Origin: DASULK01 sp036381835
GTDB lineage: Bacteria > Actinomycetota > Actinomycetes > Mycobacteriales > Micromonosporaceae
Direction: 5' to 3'
Length of the DNA stretch: 12,612 nt
Assembly (NCBI GenBank): GCA_036381835.1
Contig: DASVCA010000020.1
Coordinates: 1-12,612 of the forward strand
Part shown: in pieces, positions 1-6,987 of the stretch
Numbering within the stretch: position 1 is the stretch's first letter
How the letters are laid out: each line of letters starts with the position of its first letter
The notes under the pieces: generated by a model
Told to the model about the DNA's origin: nothing
The model's input: the letters and a program-made list of their open reading frames with translations, nothing else
Database searches by the model: none
Translations under genes and position numbers: made by a program

Positions 1-1788
1 ATGCTGCGCCAGGCCGGCGCGTTCCGGGCGCGGGGCGAAGTGGCCGAGCGGGTGATGGACTCCATGGACCTGGAGCGGGAAAAAGGGATCACCATCCTGG
101 CCAAGAACACCGCCGTGCGCTATCTGCCGCCACACGGCGACCCGGTCACCATAAACATCATCGACACGCCCGGCCACGCCGACTTCGGCGGCGAGGTGGA
201 GCGCGGCCTGACCATGGTCGACGGCGTACTGCTGTTGGTCGACGCGAGCGAAGGCCCGCTGCCGCAGACCCGCTTCGTGCTGCGCAAGGCGCTCCAGGCC
301 CGGCTACCGATCATCCTGGTGATCAACAAGGTGGACCGATCCGACGCCCGGATCAAGGAAGTCGTCGACGACACGTACGAGCTCTTCCTCGACCTGGACG
401 CCGACGCCGACCAGATCGACTTCCCCATCGTCTACGCCTGCGCCCGAGACGGCATCGCCTCACTGCACCAACCCGCCGACGGCACCGTCCCGACCGACAG
501 CGACACCCTCGAGCCGCTGTTCCGCACGCTGCTGGAGACCATCCCGGCGCCGACCTACGACGAGACCGCGCCGCTGCAGGCCCACGTGACCAACCTCGAC
601 GCCTCGCCGTTCCTCGGCCGGCTGGCGCTGTGCCGGGTCCGGCAGGGCCGCATCCGCAAGGGACAGACCGTCGCCTGGTGCCGGGCCGACGGCACGATCG
701 AACGTGCCCGCGTCTCGGAACTGCTGATGACCGAGGGCCTGGAACGCAAACCCACCGACGAGGCGGGCCCCGGGGACATCATCGCGATCGCCGGCATTCC
801 CGAGATCATGATCGGCGACACCCTCGCCGACGCGGACGATCCCATCCCGCTCCCCCGCATCACCGTCGACGAACCGGCCATCGCCATGACCATCGGGGTC
901 AACACCTCGCCACTGGTCGGGCGGGTCAAGGGCAGCAAGGTCACCGCCCGGATGGTCAAGGACCGACTCGACCGCGAACTGATCGGCAACGTGTCGCTGC
1001 GGGTACTGCCCACCGACCGCCCGGACACCTGGGAGGTGCAGGGCCGAGGGGAACTGGCCCTGGCCATCCTGGTCGAGCAGATGCGCCGGGAGTCCTACGA
1101 ACTCACCGTCGGCAAGCCGCAGGTGGTGACCCGGCAGATCGACGGCAGGCTCTGCGAGCCGGTGGAACGGCTCACCATCGACGCCCCGGAGGAGTATCTG
1201 GGCGCGATCACCCAACTGTTGGCCACCCGCAAGGGCCGGATGGAACAGCTGGTCAACCACGGCACCGGGTGGATCCGGATGGAGTGGCTGGTGCCGGCCC
1301 GCGGCCTGATCGGCTTCCGCACCGAATTCCTCACCGAGACCCGCGGCACCGGGATCCTGCACCACGTCTTCGAGCGATACGAACCGTGGTTCGGTGAACT
1401 GCGGACCCGCAAGACCGGCTCACTGGTCGCCGACCGGGCCGGAACGGTGACCGCGTTCGCGATGCTCAACCTGCAGGAGCGGGGCACGCTCTTCGTCGAG
1501 CCGGGCACCGAGGTGTACGAGGGCATGATCGTCGGCGAGAACGCGCGCAGCGACGACATGGACGTCAACATCACCAAGGAGAAGAAGCTCACCAACATGC
1601 GGGCCTCCACCGCCGAGGAGACGGAGAAGCTCGTTCCGCCACGTCGCCTGTCCCTCGAACAGGCCCTGGAATTCTGTCGCGAGGACGAGTGCGTCGAGGT
1701 GACCCCGACTGCGGTGCGGCTGCGCAAGGTGGTGCTCGACCAGGCCGAGCGCGCCCGCGCCGCGGCCCGCCGCAAGCACGCCGGATGA
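1..1788 (+). CDS. typA: Ribosome-associated GTPase TypA/BipA, 5' end cut by window
   Basis: This is a translational GTPase of the EF-G/LepA group. TypA/BipA binds the 70S ribosome and is needed for growth under stress or cold and for ribosome assembly. Visible residues are numbered from position 1 of the window. The switch I (G2) stretch with ITI is at 30-32, G3 DTPGHADF at 55-62 and G4 NKVD at 109-112. The EF-Tu domain 2-like barrel follows (about 195-290), then EF-G III/V-like domains and the TypA-specific C-terminus, including the RGLIGFRTEFLT stretch. The P-loop GHVDHGKT (G1) is absent because roughly 25 N-terminal residues lie upstream of the window; the ATG at position 1 is an internal methionine. 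The 3' end is intact. The TGA overlaps the ATG of the next gene in an ATGA, so the downstream hydrolase is probably translationally coupled. Identification is very secure; only the start is missing. Confidence 0.97.
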   Translation: MLRQAGAFRARGEVAERVMDSMDLEREKGITILAKNTAVRYLPPHGDPVTINIIDTPGHADFGGEVERGLTMVDGVLLLVDASEGPLPQTRFVLRKALQARLPIILVINKVDRSDARIKEVVDDTYELFLDLDADADQIDFPIVYACARDGIASLHQPADGTVPTDSDTLEPLFRTLLETIPAPTYDETAPLQAHVTNLDASPFLGRLALCRVRQGRIRKGQTVAWCRADGTIERARVSELLMTEGLERKPTDEAGPGDIIAIAGIPEIMIGDTLADADDPIPLPRITVDEPAIAMTIGVNTSPLVGRVKGSKVTARMVKDRLDRELIGNVSLRVLPTDRPDTWEVQGRGELALAILVEQMRRESYELTVGKPQVVTRQIDGRLCEPVERLTIDAPEEYLGAITQLLATRKGRMEQLVNHGTGWIRMEWLVPARGLIGFRTEFLTETRGTGILHHVFERYEPWFGELRTRKTGSLVADRAGTVTAFAMLNLQERGTLFVEPGTEVYEGMIVGENARSDDMDVNITKEKKLTNMRASTAEETEKLVPPRRLSLEQALEFCREDECVEVTPTAVRLRKVVLDQAERARAAARRKHAG

Positions 1789-2675
1789 CCGTCGTGACCT
1801 GGGACGACCTCGACCGGGAACTGACCGACGCCCCCGGCACCGTCTCCGCGTACGTGGCCCGGCTCGGGCAGCCGCCGGTCTACGCTCGGCAGGCGCACGC
1901 CACGCACTACGCGGCCAGCACGATGAAGGTCGCGGTGCTCGCCGCGCTGTACCGGGCCGCCGAGGCCGGCATGGTCGACCTCGACCAGGCGGTGCTGGTG
2001 CACAACGAGTTCGACTCCGCCCTGCCGGGCGCACCCAGGTTTCGCATGGCTCGCGACCACGACCAGGACGACGAGGTGTGGGACCGCATCGGTGGGCACG
2101 CCACCCTGCGCTGGCTCGCCCATCGCATGATCATCCGCTCGTGCAACCTCGCCACCAACCTGGTGATCTCTCACGTCGGACTCGCCGCGGTCAACGGAAT
2201 CTGGGCGGTCATCGGTGCCCGGCACAGTACGACCGGGCGGGGCATCGAAGACGCGGCCGCTCGCGAGGCGGGCATCGACAACCGGGTGAGCGCGGCCGAT
2301 CTCGCGACGCTGCTGTCGGCCATCGCACTCGGCGCGCAACGGCGCTCGGCCCCGGCCGGACCGCCGGATCCCATCGCGGCACCCGAGACCTGCGCTGCGA
2401 TGCTGGACGTGCTCTTCGCGCAGGAACATCGGGAGGACCTGGCCGCGGGGTTGCCCGCGGACACCCGGATCGCCCACAAGAACGGCTGGGTGACCGGGGT
2501 CCGGCACGGTGCCGGAGTGGTCTATCCCGACGACGCGCCCCCCTTTGTGGTCACCGTCTGTACGACTACCCCACTGGCCGTCGGTGAGGGAGGCGGCGGG
2601 TCGGACCCTGCCTGTCGCCTCATCGCTCGGGTCGCGGCCCACGCCTGGGCTGCCCGACACCTGCTCGGCGGTTAG
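1785..2675 (+). CDS. Class A beta-lactamase-fold serine hydrolase, cytoplasmic, putative murein-peptide peptidase
   Basis: The 296-residue protein has the penicillin-recognising signature in order: S45-T-M-K48 (SxxK nucleophile and base), S119-C-N121 (the SxN/SDN motif) and K232-N-G234 (the KTG-like triad). This matches the class A beta-lactamase-related family (Beta-lactamase2 type). E155 lies 36 residues after S119, the same spacing as Ser130-Glu166 in class A enzymes, but the usual ExxLN omega-loop motif is not there. A DD- or LD-carboxypeptidase or esterase is therefore as likely as a true beta-lactamase. The N-terminus is polar and has no signal peptide or lipobox, so the protein should stay in the cytoplasm, where a resistance enzyme would be useless. 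The start is the ATG of the ATGA overlap with typA; an in-frame start further upstream at 1689 would lie inside typA. It is followed after 27 bp by a dipeptide epimerase and then an NlpC/P60 peptidase, so I infer that it trims murein peptides, possibly removing terminal D-Ala as LdcA/YkfA does. Fold is secure; substrate is inference. Confidence 0.88.
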   Translation: MTVVTWDDLDRELTDAPGTVSAYVARLGQPPVYARQAHATHYAASTMKVAVLAALYRAAEAGMVDLDQAVLVHNEFDSALPGAPRFRMARDHDQDDEVWDRIGGHATLRWLAHRMIIRSCNLATNLVISHVGLAAVNGIWAVIGARHSTTGRGIEDAAAREAGIDNRVSAADLATLLSAIALGAQRRSAPAGPPDPIAAPETCAAMLDVLFAQEHREDLAAGLPADTRIAHKNGWVTGVRHGAGVVYPDDAPPFVVTVCTTTPLAVGEGGGGSDPACRLIARVAAHAWAARHLLGG

Positions 2676-2702
2676 CTCGACGATGGACTACGGTGGGCGG
2701 CG

Positions 2703-3776
2703 ATGAGCGTCGCCCAGATCCGAACCCACCGACGGTCCGCACCGTTGCACACCCCGTTCATCACCGCGCTCCGCCGCGCCACTGTGGTGGAGACGCTGGT
2801 GGTGGAGGTGGTCGATGCCGACGGCCGATCCGGTTACGGTGAGGCGCCTCAAGGGTGGCGGGTGACCGGCTCCTCCATCGCCGGCACCGAGGACTGCGTC
2901 CGAAGCGTTCTCGCGCCGCTGCTCACCGGCCGCGATCCGGACGATCTGATCAGTCGCTGCCGCGAGGTGCAGGAGGCGGTGGTCGGCAACGAGGCGGCGA
3001 AGATGGCCGTGGAGGTAGCACTGCACGACCTCGCCGCCCGCCGCCTCGGGGTACCGCTGGTCCGTCTGCTCGGCGGCACGACGCTGCGGGTTGCGACCGA
3101 CGTGACGCTCTCCGCCGGCGACGCGGCGGCGCTAGCGGAGACGGCCAGGCAGCGGACAGCCGAAGGGTTCACGGTGCTCAAGGTCAAGGTCGGCACCGAC
3201 GCAGCCGGTGACCTGGCCCGGGTGCGTGCGGTCCGAGCGGCGGTCGGCCCCGACGTCCGGATCCGGTTGGACGCGAACCAGGGCTGGACGCCGCGGGAGG
3301 CGGTCCGGATCATCCGCGGCCTGGAGGATGCCGATCTCGGCGTGGAACTGGTCGAGCAACCGGTACCCCGGTGGGACATCGACGGTCTCGCGTGGGTGAG
3401 CGACCGGGTCGACCTGCCGATCCTGGCGGATGAGACGGTCTTCGACGTTCGCGATCTGCTCGAGGTCATCCGCCGGCGCGCGGCCGACATGGTGAACGTG
3501 AAGCTGGCCAAGTGCGGTGGCGTGACCGCGGCGCGAACTCTCCTCGGTCTGGCCGAAGCCCAAGGAATGGGCACGGTCATCGGATCGATGATGGAGACCG
3601 AGATCGGTATCGGAGCCGCCGCCAGCCTGGCGGCCGCGTACGGCACGACGGCGGTCGCGGATTTGGACGCGGCATGGTGGCTGGCCTCATCGCCGGTGGT
3701 GGGTGGTGTCCGCTACGACGGATCGACCCTGGTGCTTCCCGACGCGCCCGGGCTCGGCGTCACCGGACTGCGGTGA
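2703..3776 (+). CDS. Dipeptide epimerase, probably L-Ala-D/L-Glu epimerase (enolase superfamily)
   Basis: The 357-residue protein belongs to the muconate-lactonizing subgroup of the enolase superfamily. All diagnostic residues are visible: the KxK acid/base pair K160-V-K162 on barrel strand 2, metal ligands D190 (LDANQGW), E218 (VEQP) and D243 (ADE), and the opposing lysine K267 in NVKLAK. R24 in the capping domain and the C-terminal D320-L-D322 pair correspond to the carboxylate- and ammonium-binding residues (R24, D321/D323) of B. subtilis L-Ala-D/L-Glu epimerase YkfB. The DxD pair separates dipeptide epimerases from o-succinylbenzoate synthases, a common misannotation. The likely reaction is interconversion of L-Ala-D-Glu and L-Ala-L-Glu, letting murein-derived dipeptide enter normal metabolism. 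The ATG is preceded by a GGTGGG tract 5 nt upstream; no other in-frame start fits. The end abuts or overlaps the NlpC/P60 gene, which would release L-Ala-D-Glu from murein peptides. Dipeptide epimerase is firm; Ala-Glu preference rests on residues plus context. Confidence 0.92.
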   Translation: MSVAQIRTHRRSAPLHTPFITALRRATVVETLVVEVVDADGRSGYGEAPQGWRVTGSSIAGTEDCVRSVLAPLLTGRDPDDLISRCREVQEAVVGNEAAKMAVEVALHDLAARRLGVPLVRLLGGTTLRVATDVTLSAGDAAALAETARQRTAEGFTVLKVKVGTDAAGDLARVRAVRAAVGPDVRIRLDANQGWTPREAVRIIRGLEDADLGVELVEQPVPRWDIDGLAWVSDRVDLPILADETVFDVRDLLEVIRRRAADMVNVKLAKCGGVTAARTLLGLAEAQGMGTVIGSMMETEIGIGAAASLAAAYGTTAVADLDAAWWLASSPVVGGVRYDGSTLVLPDAPGLGVTGLR

Positions 3777-3799
3777 AGGAAAATTCAGCGGAGGCTGCG

Positions 3800-4732
3800 G
3801 TGGCGTTACACGTCGGTGCGGAGGCAGAGGTACGGGTCGCTGTGGCGACCCTGTGGGCACGGCCCGAAGCCGTACGCCCGGTGGACGCCGCGGCTACGAG
3901 AGTCCCGCCCGACATCCCAGGCTGGATCTCCGCGATGGACACCGACCAGCGGGTCGGTGACGGCGTGCGCAGCCAACTGCTACTCGGCGAGCGGGTCCTG
4001 GTCACCGCGATCCGGCCAGACGGGTGGGCGCACGTCGTCGCGCTGGAGCAACCCGCACCGCGACTAGACCCACGCGGCTATCCAGGGTGGCTGCCCGTCG
4101 ACCAGCTCGTCCCCGCTGAAGCGCCGGCGGCCGGACCGACGGAACCGGCGGGGGACGCACCACTGGTGGTCGACGTGCTACGCACGGATCTGCGCGCCGA
4201 ACCGCACGGCGCCGTCGTGGTGCCGGATGTGGTCCTCGGCACCCGGCTGGTTCCGTCCGGCGCAGCTGTTCACGGCTGGCAGCCCGTTCGGGTTCCCGGC
4301 CACGCCGAGCCGCGGTGGCTGCCGTCCCGGCACCTGACCCCGGTGCCCACCGGGCGGCCGAGCGCCGAACAGGTACTCGCGGTGGCGAGGCGCATGGTCG
4401 GCACCGTCTATATCTGGGGCGGCCTGTCCCCCTACGGCATCGACTGTTCCGGGCTGGTGCAGCTGACCTGGCGACGGCTCGGCGTCCGACTGCCCCGAGA
4501 CGCCGCCGACCAGGCAGCCGGGACCGATCCCGTCCGGCACGACGAGATACGCCCCGGCGACCTCTACTTCTTCGCCCGGCCGGGCCGGTCGATTCACCAC
4601 GTCGGCATCGTCACATCCGACGGTCCGCAGCGCCGTATGATCGACGCCTGCTATGCCCGCCGCAGGGTCGACGATCTGCCGTTGACAGCGGACCGGTCGG
4701 CAACCCTGGCCGGCATCCACCGGGTCGCCTGA
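3800..4732 (+). CDS. YkfC-like SH3-SH3-NlpC/P60 endopeptidase, cytoplasmic
   Basis: The 310-residue protein has two SH3-like segments (about 10-105 and 122-182) followed by an NlpC/P60 catalytic domain (about 187-310). The catalytic core is clear: Y204 in VYIWGG, D215-C216-S217 and H267 in HHVGI. In B. subtilis YkfC and relatives the SH3 domain closes the cleft, so only murein peptides with a free N-terminal L-Ala are cut between gamma-D-Glu and the diamino acid. The third triad position, normally His in an F-I-H-A context, reads MIDA here (D282), which is unusual. There is no signal peptide or membrane segment, unlike secreted RipA-type enzymes, so it should be a cytoplasmic recycling peptidase. 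Start choice: GTG at 3800 has a GGAGG 5 nt upstream and is preferred. GTG at 3773 would overlap the epimerase stop as GTGA and add 9 residues but lacks a Shine-Dalgarno. The gene converges on terC with 27 bp between the stops. Confidence 0.9.
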   Translation: MALHVGAEAEVRVAVATLWARPEAVRPVDAAATRVPPDIPGWISAMDTDQRVGDGVRSQLLLGERVLVTAIRPDGWAHVVALEQPAPRLDPRGYPGWLPVDQLVPAEAPAAGPTEPAGDAPLVVDVLRTDLRAEPHGAVVVPDVVLGTRLVPSGAAVHGWQPVRVPGHAEPRWLPSRHLTPVPTGRPSAEQVLAVARRMVGTVYIWGGLSPYGIDCSGLVQLTWRRLGVRLPRDAADQAAGTDPVRHDEIRPGDLYFFARPGRSIHHVGIVTSDGPQRRMIDACYARRRVDDLPLTADRSATLAGIHRVA

Positions 4733-4759
4733 CCGGTCCAGCACACTCCCGTCGGTCGG

Positions 4760-5758
4760 CTACCGCCGCGACTCGCCGGACAGCACGCGGCGGCGGTCGA
4801 TCGCGGTCTTCACCAGGCTCGCCGCGGTCGCGATGGCGAGCGTGCCCAGGATGACGGTCAGCGACAGCCAGATCGGGATGTGCGGTGCCCATGTCACGTG
4901 CTCGCCCCCGTTGATGAACGGCACGTTGTTCTCCGCCAACGCCTCCAGCACGAGTTTGACGCCGATGAAACCCAGGACCACCGCGAGGCCCAAGCTCAGG
5001 TAGACCAGGCGGTCGAGCATGCCGCCGAGCAGGAAATAGAGTTGCCGCAGGCCCATGAGGGCGAAGACGTTGGCGGTGAAGACCAGGTACGGCTCCGCGG
5101 TGATCCCGAAGATCGCGGGAATCGAGTCCAGCGCGAAGACCAGGTCGGTGGTACCGATCGCGATCAGCACGACGAGCATCGGGGTGAACATCCGCCGGCC
5201 GGCCTGCACGACCGTGAGGCGGCTGCCCTCGAACTCCCGCGACAGCGGCAGCGCCTTTCGGGTCCACCGGATCAGCGCGTTCTCCTTGAACTCCTCGTCC
5301 TGCTCACGATGCCGTACCAGGTTGATCGCGGTGTAGATGAGGAACGCCCCGAAGAGGTAGAAGATCCAGGAGAACTTGGCGATCAGCGCGGCACCCGCGG
5401 CGATGAAACCGCCACGCAGAATCAGCGCCAGCACGATGCCGATCATCAGCACCTTCTGCTGGTGGATCCGGGGAACCGCGAACCGGCTCATAATGATCAC
5501 GAAGACGAACAGGTTGTCCACCGAAAGGCTGTACTCGGTGAGCCAACCGGTGTAGAACTCCCCGGCTGCGGTGCCGCCCCAGACCGCCCACACCATCAGC
5601 CCGAAGAGCACCGCGAGGGTGACGTAGAACCCGACCCAAAGGCCTGATTCACGCAGGCTCGGCTCATGTGGGCGCCGGCCGATTATGGCCAGGTCGACGA
5701 CCAGAATCGCGACGAGCACGACCAGGGTGACGACCCACACCCCAACGGACACGTTCAA
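4760..5758 (-). CDS. terC: TerC-family integral membrane protein, probable manganese exporter
   Basis: The 332-residue polytopic membrane protein of the TerC/Alx family carries both acidic signatures: E75-Y-S-L-S-V-D81-N and T203-T-D205 through D211-S-I-P-A. Hydrophobic segments run from about 5-26 through 40-60, 80-95, 104-126, 130-148, 192-218, 222-245, 250-275 and 292-316. A charged cytoplasmic loop lies at about 150-190. Family members such as E. coli Alx, and the TerC proteins of Bacillus, export Mn(II) and protect against excess. The start is TTG at 5758-5756. It is preceded by a strong GGAGG 5 nt upstream, and no ATG or GTG nearby fits the family N-terminus. Expression is very probably controlled by the yybP-ykoY riboswitch in the 5' leader. 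The acetyltransferase upstream is on the same strand but about 330 bp away, so terC probably has its own transcript. Family is firm; the metal substrate is inferred from the family and the riboswitch. Confidence 0.95.
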   Translation of the reverse strand: MNVSVGVWVVTLVVLVAILVVDLAIIGRRPHEPSLRESGLWVGFYVTLAVLFGLMVWAVWGGTAAGEFYTGWLTEYSLSVDNLFVFVIIMSRFAVPRIHQQKVLMIGIVLALILRGGFIAAGAALIAKFSWIFYLFGAFLIYTAINLVRHREQDEEFKENALIRWTRKALPLSREFEGSRLTVVQAGRRMFTPMLVVLIAIGTTDLVFALDSIPAIFGITAEPYLVFTANVFALMGLRQLYFLLGGMLDRLVYLSLGLAVVLGFIGVKLVLEALAENNVPFINGGEHVTWAPHIPIWLSLTVILGTLAIATAASLVKTAIDRRRVLSGESRR

Positions 5759-5848
5759 CTAGACCTCCGGCAGGCGCGTTGACGACGCCGACCCGGCCCG
5801 CTCAGGGCGTGCTGCGGGCGGCGACAGTGGTTCGGCTGTCGGAGGTCT
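5759..5848 (-). promoter_or_regulatory. Riboswitch expression platform: 9-nt anti-Shine-Dalgarno pairing in the terC leader
   Basis: The terC ribosome binding region CGGAGGTCT (minus strand, 5769-5761) is the exact reverse complement of AGACCTCCG (5848-5840), the 3' strand of the riboswitch closing stem. The same CCTCC can pair either with the 5' strand of P1 (ligand-bound aptamer) or with the Shine-Dalgarno. This predicts translational control: with Mn(II), P1 forms and the ribosome site is free; without it, the site is masked. A 6-bp GCCCGC/GCGGGC hairpin (5819-5796) sits between the two partners and would bring them closer. No run of U follows any hairpin, so a transcription-termination mechanism is less likely. 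The complementarity is seen directly; the switching direction is inference. Confidence 0.7.
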
Positions 5849-5966
5849 CTTCCGCCGATCGCCCACCGTCACACCGATGGAACGCCGGCCACGGCGCCGG
5901 GTGCCGTTCGCGAGAACAGACACCGTGCTGACGACGCCGCTGCGGGGGAATACTCCCCTCCTCGGC
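5841..5966 (-). ncRNA. yybP-ykoY manganese riboswitch aptamer upstream of terC
   Basis: On the minus strand the leader reads GAGGAGGGGAGTA (5963-5951), then CGTCGTCAGCACGG (5936-5923), and ends with AGAGACCTCC (5850-5841). These are the hallmark pieces of the yybP-ykoY class: a GGGGAGUA loop, a CGUCA-type second conserved loop, and a closing GAGACC followed by the 3' strand of P1. The GAGG/GGAGG and CCTCC ends can pair to close P1. The roughly 126-nt length and the position 82 nt before a terC start fit the class, which is known to sense Mn(II) and to control TerC/Alx and MntP genes. Assigned by reading conserved motifs, without a covariance search, so the exact ends are approximate. Confidence 0.85.
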
Positions 5967-5974
5967 TGACCATT

Positions 5975-6001
5975 GTTCATCATGCCGATCCGGGCATGAA
6001 C
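5975..6001. repeat. Small inverted repeat just upstream of the terC riboswitch
   Basis: GTTCAT (5975-5980) and ATGAAC (5996-6001) flank an inner inverted repeat TCATGCC (5980-5986) / GGCATGA (5993-5999) around a 6-nt GATCCG loop. It lies 9 nt outside the aptamer 5' end as drawn here. It could be a protein operator, for example for a metal-responsive regulator, or a leader hairpin. No U-tract follows. No function can be assigned. Confidence 0.4.
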
Positions 6002-6089
6002 GGGGGTGCCAGACACGACACAACCGGTAAGGCATCCTAGGATTCCAGGTTGTTCTTCCTTGATCTTCGTACCGTTTCCTCGGGCCGAG

Positions 6090-6980
6090 CTAGGCGATTG
6101 ACGCGAAGCGTGCCCGACGACCCACCCGGATGAAGCCGAGCCGTCGATACAACGCGCCGGCGGGGTTGTCCACGTTCACATCCAGCAGCGCCACTCCGGC
6201 ACCGGCCGCCCGCATCCGGCGCAGCGCCTCGGCCACCAGCGCCGCACCGAGCCCGCGCCCGCGCCGGTCCGGTCGGACCCCGACCTGCACGATCCAACCG
6301 TCGGCACAGGTGATGAAGCCCACGTCACCGTCCTGCGGGTCAACGGCCAGCAGCGACCACTCCGGGCGGAAGTCATCGTCACCGGTGGTCCAGTCGACCC
6401 ACTCCCGACTCGACCATGCCGGAAAGCCCGGCCGATCCCGAAACGACGCCTCATACACGGCGAAGAAGCGGTCCGCGAGCGCGGCCGACCACCGTTCGAC
6501 GACGATCCCGGCGGGTACGGCCGTTCGCGGGATCGGATCAGCAAGATCGAAGCGCATCACGTCCTCGGCGAATACCCGCCGGAGCCTTCGGCTGGCGAAC
6601 AGCCGGGCGGCTTCCTCGGTCAGTGACTCGGTCTCGACCACCACCGCTGGGGCGAGCGACGCCGCCGAGTCCAGCGCCCAGTCGAGTAGCCGCCCGCCGA
6701 TCCCCAGACCACGATGTGCGGGATCCACCATGCCGGTGGCGACCGCGACAGGCGACCCGCCCCGCTGCACAGGGCGGGTCGCCCCAGCGGCCACCAGGGT
6801 GCCACCTCGATCGATCGCCCCCCGGCTGACGCCCCCGGGCACCGCGAAACTACGCGCGAGAAAATCCTCCGTCGCCGCCGCCGGCAACCCCCCGTCAACG
6901 ACGAGGCAACGGGCGGCGAGCGCGGCCACCGCAGGCAAGTCGTCCGAGCTCAGGTTCCGCCACGTCAAGTCGATCGCCAT
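6090..6980 (-). CDS. Tandem-domain GNAT family N-acetyltransferase
   Basis: The 296-residue protein holds two GNAT folds. The first (about 1-146) has the acetyl-CoA loop H89-R-G-L-G-I-G-G96 after VATGMVDP. The second (about 158-296) has R239-R-G-R-G-L-G245 followed by the typical D271-N-P-A-G-A-L-Y-R-R-L-G-F end. The layout resembles mycothiol synthase MshD, but I cannot identify the acceptor and do not use that name. The substrate could be an amine, amino acid, antibiotic or protein. The first in-frame start is GTG at 6989; ATG at 6980 gives a natural N-terminus (MAIDLTWRNL) and is preferred. Neither has a good Shine-Dalgarno. A TAGCGT box ending 7 nt before the ATG would suit a leaderless transcript. 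The gene lies 85 bp downstream of uvrB on the same strand and could also be read from uvrB transcripts. Confidence 0.88.
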   Translation of the reverse strand: MAIDLTWRNLSSDDLPAVAALAARCLVVDGGLPAAATEDFLARSFAVPGGVSRGAIDRGGTLVAAGATRPVQRGGSPVAVATGMVDPAHRGLGIGGRLLDWALDSAASLAPAVVVETESLTEEAARLFASRRLRRVFAEDVMRFDLADPIPRTAVPAGIVVERWSAALADRFFAVYEASFRDRPGFPAWSSREWVDWTTGDDDFRPEWSLLAVDPQDGDVGFITCADGWIVQVGVRPDRRGRGLGAALVAEALRRMRAAGAGVALLDVNVDNPAGALYRRLGFIRVGRRARFASIA

Positions 6981-6987
6981 GGCGGCC

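Noticed and set aside
1..3. ATG at the first base as the typA start
   Set aside because: TypA proteins carry a P-loop segment before this methionine; the frame is open to the edge and the G1 motif is missing, so the gene is cut by the window.
1785..2675. Antibiotic-resistance beta-lactamase
   Set aside because: There is no signal peptide, no ExxLN motif, and the operon context is murein-peptide metabolism.
2703..3776. o-Succinylbenzoate synthase (menC)
   Set aside because: The C-terminal DxD pair and R24 mark a dipeptide epimerase, and no menaquinone genes are near.
6034..6039. TAGGAT as -10 box for the terC leader
   Set aside because: No -35 element at suitable spacing, and it lies within a CCTAGG palindrome; too weak to list.
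6079..6089. CTCGGGCCGAG as terminator of the GNAT gene
   Set aside because: The arms leave too small a loop, it overlaps the edge of the coding sequence, and no T-run follows.
6090..6980. Mycothiol synthase mshD
   Set aside because: Only the two-domain GNAT layout is shared; I see no specific sequence match and the neighbours do not support it.
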